From positions 1,282,001 to 1,346,000 of the forward strand of contig NZ_CP060404.1 in assembly GCF_014295035.1 (NCBI RefSeq): 64,000 bases of DNA, written 5' to 3'. The notes beneath the pieces were generated by a model, which saw only the letters and a list, made by a program, of their open reading frames with translations, ran no database searches and had not been told where the DNA came from. This document shows, one piece after another, positions 30,220-40,880 of the stretch (positions are counted from its first letter, which is position 1; each line of letters starts with the position of its first letter). This DNA comes from Streptomyces buecherae (lineage in GTDB: Bacteria; Actinomycetota; Actinomycetes; Streptomycetales; Streptomycetaceae). Position numbers and translations under genes: made by a program.

Positions 30220-31017
30220 GTGTCCAGCTCCGACATCTTCATCGGCGAAACCATCGGCACGGCCGTACTCATCCTGCTCGGCGGTGGCGTGGTGGCCGCT
30301 GTCACGCTCAAGCGGTCCAAGGCGCTCAACGCCGGCTGGCTCGCCATCACCTTCGGGTGGGGTTTCGCCGTGCTGACCGGTGCGTACATCGCGGGAGGCG
30401 TCAGCGGCGCCCACCTGAACCCGGCGGTGACCGTCGGTCTGGCCATCAAGGGTGGCGAGGGCGGCACCCAGTGGAGTGACGTGCCGCTCTACTTCGCCTC
30501 GCAGCTCCTGGGCGCGATGATCGGCGCGCTCCTGGTGTGGGTCTCGTACTACGGCCACTTCCAGGCCCACCTCACCGACCCCGAGGTCATCGCCGAGACG
30601 GGCGGCCAGGAGGGTCTGGTGGACCAGTCGGCCGCCCCGAAGGCGGGTCCGGTGCTCGGCATCTTCTGCACCGGCCCGGAGATCCGCAACGTGGTGCAGA
30701 ACCTGGCCACCGAGATCATCGCCACCGTCGTGCTGGTGCTCGCCATCCTCACCCAGGGGCTGACCGAGGGACTGGCGGTCTCCGGTACCGGCGCGCTGAT
30801 GACGGCCCTGGTCGTGGTCGGCCTCGGCCTCTCGCTCGGCGGGCCCACCGGCTACGCCATCAACCCGGTGCGCGACCTCGGCCCGCGCATCGTGCACGCC
30901 CTGCTGCCGCTGCCCCACAAGGGCGGCTCGGACTGGGGCTACGCCTGGATTCCCGTCGTCGGCCCACTTGCTGGCGGCGCCATCGCGGGCGGACTCTACG
31001 AACTCGCCTTCGCCTAA
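30220..31017 (+). CDS. glpF: GlpF, glycerol uptake facilitator (aquaglyceroporin)
   Basis: 265 residues, six membrane segments plus two half-helices of the MIP family. It lets glycerol diffuse across the plasma membrane. The first pore motif is [12 protein letters not shown]. The second is NPVRDLGPR, where the usual NPA is NPV; the pore arginine and Asp remain as in glycerol channels. The GTG at 30220 with AAAGGAG spaced correctly fixes the start. It is the first gene of glpF-glpK-glpD, with glpK starting 36 nt after its stop. Confidence 0.95.
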   Translation: MSSSDIFIGETIGTAVLILLGGGVVAAVTLKRSKALNAGWLAITFGWGFAVLTGAYIAGGVSGAHLNPAVTVGLAIKGGEGGTQWSDVPLYFASQLLGAMIGALLVWVSYYGHFQAHLTDPEVIAETGGQEGLVDQSAAPKAGPVLGIFCTGPEIRNVVQNLATEIIATVVLVLAILTQGLTEGLAVSGTGALMTALVVVGLGLSLGGPTGYAINPVRDLGPRIVHALLPLPHKGGSDWGYAWIPVVGPLAGGAIAGGLYELAFA

Positions 31018-31053
31018 AGCCCGACCGACGTCATCACGCAGGAGCCGCACATC

Positions 31054-32613
<1,560 letters not shown>

Positions 32614-32615
32614 TC

Positions 32616-34217
32616 ATGACCACCCTGCAGAGCGTCCCCGAGCCCGGGACGCGCCCGGCTGCCGGTCCCCGACAGGACCGCGCCGAAACCCGGGACCGAC
32701 TGTCCAGCGCGACGTACGACCTCCTGGTGATCGGCGGCGGCATCCTGGGCACCTCGGTGGCCTGGCACGCCGCGCAATCCGGACTGCGGGTCGCGATGGT
32801 GGACGCCGGCGACTTCGCCGGCGCCACCTCGTCCGCCTCCTCCAAGCTCGTCCACGGCGGTCTGCGCTACCTGCAGACCGGGGCGGTCAAGCTGGTCGCG
32901 GAGAACCACCACGAGCGGCGGGTGCTGGCCAAGGACGTGGCCCCGCACCTGGTCAACCCGCTCACCTTCTACCTGCCGGTGTACAAGGGCGGCCCGCACG
33001 GCGCCGCCAAGCTGGGCGCCGGCGTCTTCGCCTACTCGGCCCTTTCCGCGTTCGGCGACGGCGTCGGCCGGGTCATCTCGCCCGCCAGGGCCGCCGCCGA
33101 CAACCCGGCGCTGCGCACCGAGAACCTCAAGGCCGTCGCCGTCTTCGGCGACCACCAGATGAACGACTCGCGGGTCGCGGTCATGACCGTGCGCGCCGCG
33201 GTCGAGTCCGGCGCGGTCGTGCTCAACCACGCCGAGGTCACGGGCCTGCGCTTCACGCACGGCCGGGTCAGCGGCGCCGAGCTGCGCGACGGCCTGGACG
33301 GCACCGAGTTCGGCGTCGACGCGCGCATAGTCCTGAACGCCACCGGCCCCTGGGTGGACCACCTGCGCCGGATGGAGGACTCCGGCGCGGCGCCCAGCAT
33401 CCGGCTCTCCAAGGGCGCCCACGTGGTGCTCAAGCGCAAGGCGCCGTGGAAGGCCGCCATGTCCACGCCGGTCGACAAGTACCGGATCACCTTCGCCCTG
33501 CCGTGGGAGGACCAGCTCCTGCTGGGGACCACGGACGAGGCGTACGAGGGCGACCCGGGGCAGGTGCGGGCCACCGACGCCGACATCGACCAGATCCTGG
33601 AGGAGGCGGCGTTCTCGGTCCGCGACGAGCACCTGTCGCGCGACCTGATCACCTACGCGTACGCGGGCCTGCGGGTGCTGCCCGGCGGGCCGGGGAACAC
33701 CGAGTCCGCCAAGCGCGAGACGGTCGTCACCGAGGGTCGCGGCGGCATGCTGTCGGTGGCCGGCGGCAAGTGGACCACCTACCGGCACATCGGCCGCACC
33801 GTCATCAACAAGCTGGCCAAGCTGCCCGGCGGCGCGCTCGCCGACGACATGGAGCCGCTGTCCCGGTTGCCGCGCCGGGTGCCGCTGCCCGGCATCGCCA
33901 ACCCGAACGCCGTCGCGCACCGCCTCTTGGTGGACCGCGAGCCGGGCGTGCGGATGGACCCGCTCACGGCCCGTCAGCTCGCCACCCACTACGGCTCGCT
34001 GTCCTTCGAGATCGCCCGCCTGGTCGCCGAGGACCCGGCGCTCGGCGAGCGCATCCACCCGGACGGCCCGGAGATCTGGGCCCAGGCCGTCTACGCTCGC
34101 GACCACGAGTGGGCCGAGACCGTGGACGACGTGCTGCGCCGCCGCACCACGCTCACCATCCGCGGCTTGGACACCGACGAGGTGCGGGCCCGGGTCGAGG
34201 AGCTGCTGCGCCGCTGA
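32616..34217 (+). CDS. glpD: GlpD, FAD-dependent glycerol-3-phosphate dehydrogenase
   Basis: 533 residues. It oxidises glycerol 3-phosphate to dihydroxyacetone phosphate and passes electrons to the quinone pool at the membrane. The N-terminal dinucleotide fold is YDLLVIGGGILGTSVAWHAA, followed by SSASSKLVHGGLRYL and the substrate region LNATGPWVDHLRR. A C-terminal helical domain is typical of the family. A ~30-residue charged N-terminal extension precedes the fold. The ATG at 32616 lies 2 nt after the glpK stop and was chosen over in-frame upstream starts inside glpK. Confidence 0.97.
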   Translation: MTTLQSVPEPGTRPAAGPRQDRAETRDRLSSATYDLLVIGGGILGTSVAWHAAQSGLRVAMVDAGDFAGATSSASSKLVHGGLRYLQTGAVKLVAENHHERRVLAKDVAPHLVNPLTFYLPVYKGGPHGAAKLGAGVFAYSALSAFGDGVGRVISPARAAADNPALRTENLKAVAVFGDHQMNDSRVAVMTVRAAVESGAVVLNHAEVTGLRFTHGRVSGAELRDGLDGTEFGVDARIVLNATGPWVDHLRRMEDSGAAPSIRLSKGAHVVLKRKAPWKAAMSTPVDKYRITFALPWEDQLLLGTTDEAYEGDPGQVRATDADIDQILEEAAFSVRDEHLSRDLITYAYAGLRVLPGGPGNTESAKRETVVTEGRGGMLSVAGGKWTTYRHIGRTVINKLAKLPGGALADDMEPLSRLPRRVPLPGIANPNAVAHRLLVDREPGVRMDPLTARQLATHYGSLSFEIARLVAEDPALGERIHPDGPEIWAQAVYARDHEWAETVDDVLRRRTTLTIRGLDTDEVRARVEELLRR

Positions 34218-34243
34218 CGCCCGGCGCTCGTGGTGAGTCGTGA

Positions 34244-34277
34244 GAGGGGAGGGGCTCCGCCTGGGGCCCCTCCCCTC
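34244..34277 (+). terminator. hairpin ending the glpFKD operon
   Basis: A perfect 12-bp stem (34244-34255 with 34266-34277) with a 10-nt loop lies 26 nt after the glpD stop. Confidence 0.75.
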
Positions 34278-34312
34278 CGTGCTGCCCGCGGCGCCACGCG
34301 CCCGGTCGTACG

Positions 34313-35551
34313 ATGACGCGACGGCACGGGGGGGGTGGCTCGTTGCGAGGTTCGGCCGCGTGGGGCGCGTGGTGGGGACGGTTACGGGGACGGTGGGCCG
34401 CGCCGCGGCGCCGCCCGGCGGAGGGCCGGCGACGAGCGGCGGCGACGGCCTGCCGCGCCGCCTGGCACCGGCTGCGGCGCTGGCGGCCCAGCCGGCGGCT
34501 GCTGGCGCGCACGGCGGTGGCGCTCGCCCTGACGCTGCTCCTGCCCCCGCTGACCGCGGGCCTCGCGCTGCGCCTGGCGTACTCGGGCGACCCGGCGCCC
34601 GACGCGCGGACCCGGGGCCGGGACGCGATCTGGCTCGGGCACGCCTGGGTGGACGGGCGGCGGGACGACGCGGACCTGGCCGCGCTCGGCCGGCGGCTCG
34701 ACGGCACGGGCCTGCGCGACCTGTACGTCCACGCCGGGCCGCTGGAACACGACGGGACGCTGCCCACCAGCGCCTACCCGGAGGCCCGTTGGCTCATCGA
34801 CGCGGCGCGCCGGCGGCTGCCGGGCGTCCGGGTGCACGCCTGGTTGGGCGACGCGCTCAGCTACGGCGGCGAGGACGGCATGCGACTGGACCGGGCCGCC
34901 ACCCGCGCGCGCGTGGTGGCCAGCGCCCGGCAGGTGCTGGCCGCCGGGTTCGACGGCGTCCACCTGGACCTGGAGCCGACGCACTCGGGCAACGCGGACT
35001 TCCTGCGGCTGCTGGAGCGGGCCCGGCCGGCGGTGCGCGCGGGCGGCGGCGTGCTCTCGGTCGCCGCCCACCAGATCGACCCGCTGCCCGCCGCGCACAC
35101 CGTGCTCGGCGCCCTCACCGGCCGCCCCAAGTGGTGGTCCCAGCGGTACTTCGGGCAGGTGGCCCGGCGCGTCGACCAGATCGCGGTCATGTCGTACGAC
35201 ACGGCGATGCCGCTGGAGAGCCTGTACGGGGGCTATGTCGCACACCAGACGGAACTGGCCCTGGAGGTGACCCCGGAGGGGACCGACCTGCTGATGGGGC
35301 TGCCCTTCTTCCACACCGACGACCCGGGCCACCGCGCCGCCGCCGAGACCGTGGCCGCGGCCGTGCGCGGCGTCCGGCTGGGGCAGACCCGTGCGGACCG
35401 GCACCGCGAGCGGTTCGGGGTCGCGCTGTACGTCGACTTCGCGGCCACCGAGACCGACTGGGCCGCCTACCGACGCGGCTGGGGCGCCTGCCGCCCGGCC
35501 TCCGGGTGCGCGCCCGGCCGGCCCACGGCCCAGCCGCCGGGCCGGCCCTGA
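34313..35551 (+). CDS. membrane-anchored GH18-like TIM-barrel protein, putative glycosyl hydrolase
   Basis: 412 residues. An Arg-rich N-terminus (1-63) precedes one membrane segment at ~66-88, placing the rest outside the cell. The domain resembles GH18 barrels: AWVDGRRDDADLAALGRRL, VHAWLGDALSYGG, FDGVHLDLEP at 213-222, and IAVMSYDTAMPLE. In the GH18 signature DGxDxDxE the third position is His here, but the catalytic Asp-x-Glu pair (Asp219, Glu221) is kept. It could act on a chitin- or peptidoglycan-like polymer. The start is uncertain within the Arg-rich stretch. The last ~25 residues are Pro/Gly-rich. Confidence 0.72.
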   Translation: MTRRHGGGGSLRGSAAWGAWWGRLRGRWAAPRRRPAEGRRRAAATACRAAWHRLRRWRPSRRLLARTAVALALTLLLPPLTAGLALRLAYSGDPAPDARTRGRDAIWLGHAWVDGRRDDADLAALGRRLDGTGLRDLYVHAGPLEHDGTLPTSAYPEARWLIDAARRRLPGVRVHAWLGDALSYGGEDGMRLDRAATRARVVASARQVLAAGFDGVHLDLEPTHSGNADFLRLLERARPAVRAGGGVLSVAAHQIDPLPAAHTVLGALTGRPKWWSQRYFGQVARRVDQIAVMSYDTAMPLESLYGGYVAHQTELALEVTPEGTDLLMGLPFFHTDDPGHRAAAETVAAAVRGVRLGQTRADRHRERFGVALYVDFAATETDWAAYRRGWGACRPASGCAPGRPTAQPPGRP

Positions 35552-35804
35552 CGCTCCGGCAGTTCCCCGTCGCGGCCGGCTCGGTGGCCCGGGGCCGCCG
35601 GGGGCGATGCGGAAGCCGGGGCCGGCGCCCGGCGGTGGGCGGGGCGCGCGCCGAGCGGAGCGCGGGCGCCACGCCACGGGCTGAATGCCATGGGCGCCCG
35701 GGGGCTGCGGGTCAGGGCCGGAGAAGCCGTAGGCTTGGGGCCGCACGCAACGGAACTGGAACCGGCGGGGTCACCCGACCACCCCGGTCGGAAGGAGGCG
35801 CTGG

Positions 35805-37082
35805 GTGATCGAGCTTGAGGGGGTTCCCGAGCTGATCGACCCGGTCATGATCTGTGCCTTCGAGGGCTGGAACGACGCCGGAGACGCCGCCTCCACCGCG
35901 GTCGGGCACCTGGACCGGGAGTGGAAGGGCGAGGTCTTCGCGGCGCTCGACGCCGAGGACTACTACGACTTCCAGGTCAACCGGCCGACCGTGTGGCTGG
36001 ACGGCGGGGTGCGCAAGGTCACCTGGCCGACCACCCGGCTCTCGGTGGTGCGGACCGGCGGCGACAAGCCGCGCGACCTCGTGCTGGTGCGGGGCATCGA
36101 GCCGAGCATGCGCTGGCGCTCGTTCTGCAACGAGATCCTGGGCTTCGCGCACGAGTTGGGCGTGGAGATGGTCGTGGTCCTTGGGGCACTGCTCGGCGAC
36201 ACCCCGCACACTCGGCCGGTGCCGGTCAGCGGCGTGACCTCGGACCCGGATCTGGCCCGCAGCCTCGACCTGGAGGAGTCCCGTTACGAGGGGCCGACCG
36301 GCATCGTCGGCATCCTCCAGGAGTCGTGCACGCATGCCGGCGTCCCGGCCGTGAGCCTGTGGGCGGCCGTGCCGCACTACGTCTCGCAGCCGCCCAACCC
36401 GAAGGCCACGCTGGCGCTGCTCAACCGGCTGGAGGACCTGCTGGAGCTGCGCATTCCGCTCGGCGAGCTGCCGGAGGACGCGCGGGCCTGGCAACTGGGC
36501 GTGGACCAGCTCGCCGCCGAGGACAGCGAGGTGGCCGAGTACGTGCAGTCGCTGGAGGAGGCGCGGGACACGGCGGAGCTGCCGGAGGCGTCCGGCGAAG
36601 CCATCGCGCGCGAGTTCGAGCGCTACCTGCGGCGCCGGGACGGACAGCCGGGGCCCGGCGGGCACGCCAGCGACTCCGGCGTCGCCGACAGCCGCGACTC
36701 GTACCTGCGCGACCCCGGCAGCGGTCGGGCGCGCCCGACCAGGTCGACCGCGCGGGACGAGCCCCGGGACGAGCCCCGGGAGGAGTCCTCCGACGCGGCG
36801 AAGGCCGAGCCGGACGGGGCCGCCGCCACCGGCGACGGCCGACCGGCGGGCGGGGCGAAGCCCCGGGGCGAGGAAGCCGGGAAGGCCGGGCGAGCCGACG
36901 CGGAGGACGAGCGGGCCGAGGACCGCGCGGAGGGCGAGGCGGAGCGGGCCAGGCGGGGCGAGGCCGAGGAAGACAAGGCCGAGCAGGGGCCCGAACAGGA
37001 CGCGGGCCGCGAGCCCGGCGGGTCCGGCGGGTCCGGCGGGTCCGACGAGGACCCGGCCGACGAGGCCGACGGCAACGCCTGA
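35805..37082 (+). CDS. parJ: ParJ-like PAC2-family protein with long disordered tail
   Basis: 425 residues, GTG start after GGAAGGAGG. The first ~285 residues are a PAC2 domain (MICAFEGWNDAGDAASTAV, RGIEPSMRWRSFCNEIL, VVVLGALLGDTPHTRPVPV, AAVPHYVSQPPNPKATLALL). The same family includes proteasome assembly chaperones. In S. coelicolor the gene in this position, between glpD and mshC (SCO1662, ParJ), regulates ParA polymerisation and sporulation septation. The last ~135 residues are a Glu/Ala/Asp/Gly-rich, surely disordered extension with DEPRDEPREE and GGSGGSGGS repeats. Confidence 0.85.
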   Translation: MIELEGVPELIDPVMICAFEGWNDAGDAASTAVGHLDREWKGEVFAALDAEDYYDFQVNRPTVWLDGGVRKVTWPTTRLSVVRTGGDKPRDLVLVRGIEPSMRWRSFCNEILGFAHELGVEMVVVLGALLGDTPHTRPVPVSGVTSDPDLARSLDLEESRYEGPTGIVGILQESCTHAGVPAVSLWAAVPHYVSQPPNPKATLALLNRLEDLLELRIPLGELPEDARAWQLGVDQLAAEDSEVAEYVQSLEEARDTAELPEASGEAIAREFERYLRRRDGQPGPGGHASDSGVADSRDSYLRDPGSGRARPTRSTARDEPRDEPREESSDAAKAEPDGAAATGDGRPAGGAKPRGEEAGKAGRADAEDERAEDRAEGEAERARRGEAEEDKAEQGPEQDAGREPGGSGGSGGSDEDPADEADGNA

Positions 37083-37126
37083 GCCCGGGCCGCGCCCAGG
37101 CTCGGGCGAGCGCGCGGGGCTGACGT

Positions 37127-37170
37127 GAGGAGGGTGGGTGGTGGGCCGAGGCCCACCACCCACCCTCCTC
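37127..37170. terminator. very strong bidirectional hairpin between parJ and mshC
   Basis: A perfect 20-bp stem (37127-37146 with 37151-37170) is closed by a 4-nt loop and can be extended by GACGT/ACGTC (37122-37126 with 37173-37177) across a 2-nt bulge. It sits between two convergent genes. Confidence 0.9.
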
Positions 37171-37193
37171 GTACGTCGCCGTGGCGGCAGTCG

Positions 37194-38423
37194 CTACAGC
37201 GCCACGCCCAGGAGCGCGTCCACGGCGCGCGAGACCACGCCGGGCGCGCCCTCGTCCGTGCCGCCCGTGGTGGCCTGGCGTTCGGCCCAACGGTCCACCG
37301 CCGCGAGGGCGGTCGGCGCGTCGAGGTCGTTGGCCAGGGCAGCGCGCACCTCGTCGACCAGGTCGTCGGCCGGCGGGCCGTCCGGGCGGGAGACGGCGGC
37401 GCGCCAGCGGTCCAGCCGCTCCCGCGCCTCGGTCAGCACGCCGTCCGTCCACTCCCAGTCGGCGCGGTAGTGGTGCGCGAGCAGCGCCAGCCGGATCGCG
37501 GCGGGGTCCACGCCGTCGCGCCGGAGCTGCGAGACGAAGACCAGGTTGCCCTTGGACTTGGACATCTTCGCGCCGTTGAGGGCGACCATGCCGGCGTGTA
37601 CGTACGCCTTGGCGAAGGGGTGCTCGCCGGTCAGCACCTGGGCGTGCGAGGCGCCCATCTCGTGGTGCGGGAACGCCAGGTCGGACCCGCCGCCCTGCAC
37701 GTCGAAGCCCATGCCCAGGTGTTCGAGGGCGATGGCCACGCACTCGATGTGCCAGCCGGGGCGGCCGGGGCCGAGCGACGCCCCGTCCCAGCTCGGCTCG
37801 CCGGGGCGGGCGGCCATCCACAGCATCGGGTCGAGCGGGTTCTTCTTGCCGGGGCGGTCCGGGTCGCCGCCGCGCTCGGCGGAGAGCAGGCGCATGGCGT
37901 GCGCGTCGAGGCCCGAGACGCCGCCGAACGCGGGGTCGGACTCGACGGAGAAGTAGATGTCGCCCTCCACCTCGTAGGCGGCGCCCAGCTCACGCAGCCG
38001 CTCCACAAGCGGGACGATGCGCGGGATGGACTCGACCGCGCCGATGTACTGGCGCGGGGGCAGGATCCGCAGGGCGGTCATGTCCTCGCGGAAGAGGGCC
38101 GTCTCCCGCTCGGCGAGCGCGGTCCAGTCGTCGCCGTTGGCCACCGCGCGCTCCAGCAGGGGATCGTCGATGTCGGTGACGTTCTGGACGTAGTGCACCT
38201 GCCGCTTGGTGTCGAGCCACACGCGCTGAACGAGGTCGAACGCGTTGTAGGTCGCCGCGTGTCCCAGGTGGGTGGCGTCGTACGGCGTGATGCCGCAGAC
38301 GTAGATACGGGCGACGGGGCCGGGGTCGATGGCTATCGACGCTCCGGTCGCGGTGTCGTGAATCCGGAGGTCGCGGCCCTTGCCGGGCAGGGCGGGAACC
38401 TCAGAAGCGGGCCAGGCATACAT
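37194..38423 (-). CDS. mshC: MshC, L-cysteine:glucosaminyl-inositol ligase (mycothiol synthesis)
   Basis: 409 residues. It joins cysteine to GlcN-Ins, the penultimate step of mycothiol synthesis, and is a paralogue of cysteinyl-tRNA synthetase. It keeps the class I motifs: the HIGH-type ..[15 protein letters not shown] and KMSKSKGN. The zinc-site residues are in [24 protein letters not shown] and [11 protein letters not shown]. It is shorter than CysRS and lacks its C-terminal tRNA-binding extension. The ATG at 38423 has a weak ribosome-binding site. It lies 96 nt downstream of the SCO1664-family gene on the same strand and is probably co-transcribed. Confidence 0.96.
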   Translation of the reverse strand: MYAWPASEVPALPGKGRDLRIHDTATGASIAIDPGPVARIYVCGITPYDATHLGHAATYNAFDLVQRVWLDTKRQVHYVQNVTDIDDPLLERAVANGDDWTALAERETALFREDMTALRILPPRQYIGAVESIPRIVPLVERLRELGAAYEVEGDIYFSVESDPAFGGVSGLDAHAMRLLSAERGGDPDRPGKKNPLDPMLWMAARPGEPSWDGASLGPGRPGWHIECVAIALEHLGMGFDVQGGGSDLAFPHHEMGASHAQVLTGEHPFAKAYVHAGMVALNGAKMSKSKGNLVFVSQLRRDGVDPAAIRLALLAHHYRADWEWTDGVLTEARERLDRWRAAVSRPDGPPADDLVDEVRAALANDLDAPTALAAVDRWAERQATTGGTDEGAPGVVSRAVDALLGVAL

Positions 38424-38519
38424 GACATGAGCGTAACCGGACGCGGCATCCGGCTACGAACCGGTTCGGGTGTCTTGGCGCGATAGGCGGTCTTGCCCAC
38501 CCGCCCCGTGACGTGCTCG

Positions 38520-39404
38520 TCAGACCGGGGGCCAGGGGATCGCGGGCCACTGGCCGCTGGGTTCGGGGTGTCTGCCGCTCCGCAGCAGATCGGCTATTCG
38601 GCCGCGCAGCGCGTCCAACTCGGCCGTGGTGATCAGCTCCGCCATGCGGGCGGCCAGCGGCCGAGACTCGGCCAGGTCGGCTGAAAGTCGCCGTAGTACC
38701 TGGCGGGCCTCCTCGGGCAGCGGCTCCCCCGCCCAGCCCCACAACAGGGTGCGGAGCTTGTCCTGCGCGTGGAAGGTGACCCCGTGGTCGATGGCGTACA
38801 CCGCGCCGTCCGCGGTGGGCAGCAGGTGCCCGCCCTTGCGGTCGCCGTTGTTGATGACCGCGTCGAGCACCGCGAGCCGCCGCAGCCGCGGGTCGTCGGC
38901 GTGCACGAGCAGCGCGGTGCGCCCCTGCCCCACGTCCGCGTGGCCGACCGCCTTCCAGCCGGGCCCCGGCTCGCCGCCCTCCACGAGCGCGAGCAGTTGC
39001 GGGCCCGGGGTGTCGCTGTCGCCGTCCGCGGTCTCGATCCACAGCTGGCACATGCCCTCGCCGTACGGGCCCTCGCGCAGCACCGTCGGCGGGATCAGGC
39101 CCCACCCGGTGGCCTCGGAGATCTCGTACGCGGCGACCTCGCGCCGGGCGAGGTTGCCGTCGGGGAAGTCCCACAGCGGCTGCTCGCCCGCCACCGGCTT
39201 GTAGACGCACTCCAGGCTGTGCCCGCGGTGGGTGACCGTGCACCACAGCACGGCGTTGGACGCGTCGGTCACCTGGCCGCGCACCGTCAGCTCGCCGGCG
39301 GCCAGCACCTCGCGCGGCGACGGCGCGTCCGCCACCGAGGGGTCCGCGGACGCCGCCGGCCGGGGCGTCAGGCCCCCCTGCGGTAGCCGTTCTGGCGCGG
39401 GCAT
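38520..39404 (-). CDS. SCO1664-family protein, kinase-like (distant PI3/4-kinase fold)
   Basis: 294 residues. I recognise it as the actinobacterial family TIGR03843, whose members show distant similarity to phosphatidylinositol kinases. All expected phosphotransferase landmarks can be seen: a Lys in a beta strand (ECVYKP, Lys69), a Glu in a following helix (ARREVAAYEIS), a catalytic-loop-like INNGDRKGGHLL (183-194, Asp188) and a metal-loop-like YAIDHGVTFH (Asp206). The substrate is unknown; a small molecule or protein is possible. The ATG at 39404 follows GGAGGGAC and overlaps the preceding DUF3090 gene by 37 nt. The next gene down is mshC. Confidence 0.85.
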   Translation of the reverse strand: MPAPERLPQGGLTPRPAASADPSVADAPSPREVLAAGELTVRGQVTDASNAVLWCTVTHRGHSLECVYKPVAGEQPLWDFPDGNLARREVAAYEISEATGWGLIPPTVLREGPYGEGMCQLWIETADGDSDTPGPQLLALVEGGEPGPGWKAVGHADVGQGRTALLVHADDPRLRRLAVLDAVINNGDRKGGHLLPTADGAVYAIDHGVTFHAQDKLRTLLWGWAGEPLPEEARQVLRRLSADLAESRPLAARMAELITTAELDALRGRIADLLRSGRHPEPSGQWPAIPWPPV

Positions 39405-39958
39405 ACGTGTCCCTCCGGGTCGAGCGGCAGACTGCACAGCGGGCACGGCGGGCGGCCGGCGTTGACGACCTCCAGGGCGCGCTTGGCGAACGCCCGGGCC
39501 ATGGTGCCGGTGAGCCGCACCCGAAGCATCGGCGGCCCGTTCACATCGTCCTGCAGCAGCCGTTCCTCGGCCTCGGCCAGGTCCTCGTCGGTGTCGGCCT
39601 CCAGCTCGACGAGGGCCTGCGCCTCCACCACCATGCGCTGTTCCTCGCCGTCCCAGGCCAGCGCCATGGTCCCGACCCGGAACTCCTCCTCGACCGGGGC
39701 GTCCAGCGGCGCCGTGTCGGTCATCTCGGCGGGCGCGACGGCCGGCACCGGCGCATTGCCCCCGGTGCGCCGTACGACCTCGTCAAGCAGCTCGTCGATC
39801 CGCTCGGCCAACGCCTCGACCTGGGCCTTTTCCAGCGCGACGCTGGTGGTGCGACCGGCCGCCGTCGCCTGCAGGAAGAAGGTGCGGCGGCCAGGCAGCC
39901 CGACCGTACCGGCGACGAAGCGGTCCGGCGGGTCATAGAGGAACACCTGACGGGACAA
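39368..39958 (-). CDS. DUF3090 family protein with C-terminal zinc-ribbon-like tail
   Basis: 196 residues, beginning MSRQVFLYDPPDRFVAGTVG. It is a conserved actinobacterial family (DUF3090, TIGR03847) of unknown function. The body is beta-rich (TFFLQATAAGRTTSVALEK, FRVGTMALAWDGEEQRMVVE) with an acidic helical middle. The last 25 residues hold CPLC (Cys172, Cys175) and HVC (His184, Cys186), a likely zinc site. It overlaps the kinase-like gene downstream by 37 nt, implying coupled synthesis and perhaps a complex. The histidine-phosphatase gene lies 147 nt upstream. Confidence 0.88.
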   Translation of the reverse strand: MSRQVFLYDPPDRFVAGTVGLPGRRTFFLQATAAGRTTSVALEKAQVEALAERIDELLDEVVRRTGGNAPVPAVAPAEMTDTAPLDAPVEEEFRVGTMALAWDGEEQRMVVEAQALVELEADTDEDLAEAEERLLQDDVNGPPMLRVRLTGTMARAFAKRALEVVNAGRPPCPLCSLPLDPEGHVCPRQNGYRRGA

Positions 39959-40105
39959 CGTCCTGCTCCAGTTTTGTTCGACGGTTCGGCTTGCGGTGGT
40001 GCTGCGACGGCCGGTGCGGCCCGGCCTCGGTGGGCCGCTGGGTCCGCCGTCCTGGGTGTCAGGACCACGGTCTCATGCGCGGAACCACCCTACTGCGCGC
40101 GGAGA

Positions 40106-40807
40106 TCACGGTGCCCCCGCGCCACCCCCCACCGCGGCGTCCCCGCTCGCGCCCTGCTCCTCGTCCGGTCGCGGCGCGAGCCCCGCGAGGTCGCCGGTGT
40201 CGCCGAGCCGGAGCAGGAAGGGGCGCAGCCGGGTGTAGCGGATGGCGGTCACGGAGCAGGGCTCGACGGAGATCCGTTGGAAGAGGTCGAGGTGCATGCC
40301 GAGGGCGTCGGCGACGAGCGACTTGATGATGTCGCCGTGCGAGCACATGACGTAGAGGGCGTCCTCGCCGTGCTCGGCGGCGACCCGGGCGTTCCAGTCG
40401 CGCACCGCGTCCACGGCCCGGTTCTGCATGCCCCGCATCGTCTCGCCGTCGGGCCCCGGGAACTCGGCCGCCGACGGGTGCCGCTGCACGACCTCCATCA
40501 TCGGTTCGCCGGCCAGCTCCGCGAGCTTGCGGCCGGTCCAGTCGCCGTAGTGGCACTCGCCGATCCGCTCGTCGGTGTGCACGCGCAGGCCGGGGCGGGC
40601 GGCGACCAGCGGTGCCAGCGTCTCCTGGCAGCGCGGCAGTGGGCTGCACACGGCGGTGGCCAGCGGCAGTTCCGCCAGGCGTGCGGGCAGGCCGGCGGCC
40701 TGGGCCAGGCCCCGCCCGTCGAGCGTCACACCGGGCGCCCAGCCGGCGAGGACTCCCGAGGTGTTGGCGGTGGACCGGCCGTGCCGGATCAGGATCAGCG
40801 TGGGCAT
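40106..40807 (-). CDS. histidine phosphatase-family protein (MSMEG_4193 type)
   Basis: 233 residues. The N-terminus MPTLILIRHGRSTAN has the catalytic RHG (Arg8, His9). RIGECHYGDWTGRKL has the general acid Glu, and VMCSHGDIIKSLVADALG has the second active-site His. It should dephosphorylate a small phosphoester or phosphoprotein through a phosphohistidine intermediate. From memory this family (TIGR03848) co-occurs with the next two genes downstream in many actinobacteria. The ATG at 40807 was chosen because the fold starts there; a longer frame to 40900 would overlap the divergent corA start. The C-terminal ~20 residues are Ala/Gly-rich. Confidence 0.9.
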   Translation of the reverse strand: MPTLILIRHGRSTANTSGVLAGWAPGVTLDGRGLAQAAGLPARLAELPLATAVCSPLPRCQETLAPLVAARPGLRVHTDERIGECHYGDWTGRKLAELAGEPMMEVVQRHPSAAEFPGPDGETMRGMQNRAVDAVRDWNARVAAEHGEDALYVMCSHGDIIKSLVADALGMHLDLFQRISVEPCSVTAIRYTRLRPFLLRLGDTGDLAGLAPRPDEEQGASGDAAVGGGAGAP

Positions 40808-40880
40808 GCCTGAAAGCGTACGACCTGCCTCGTGGGCACTCACCATGCATACCTGACGCAGGGCGGGAAGTATTTCCGAC

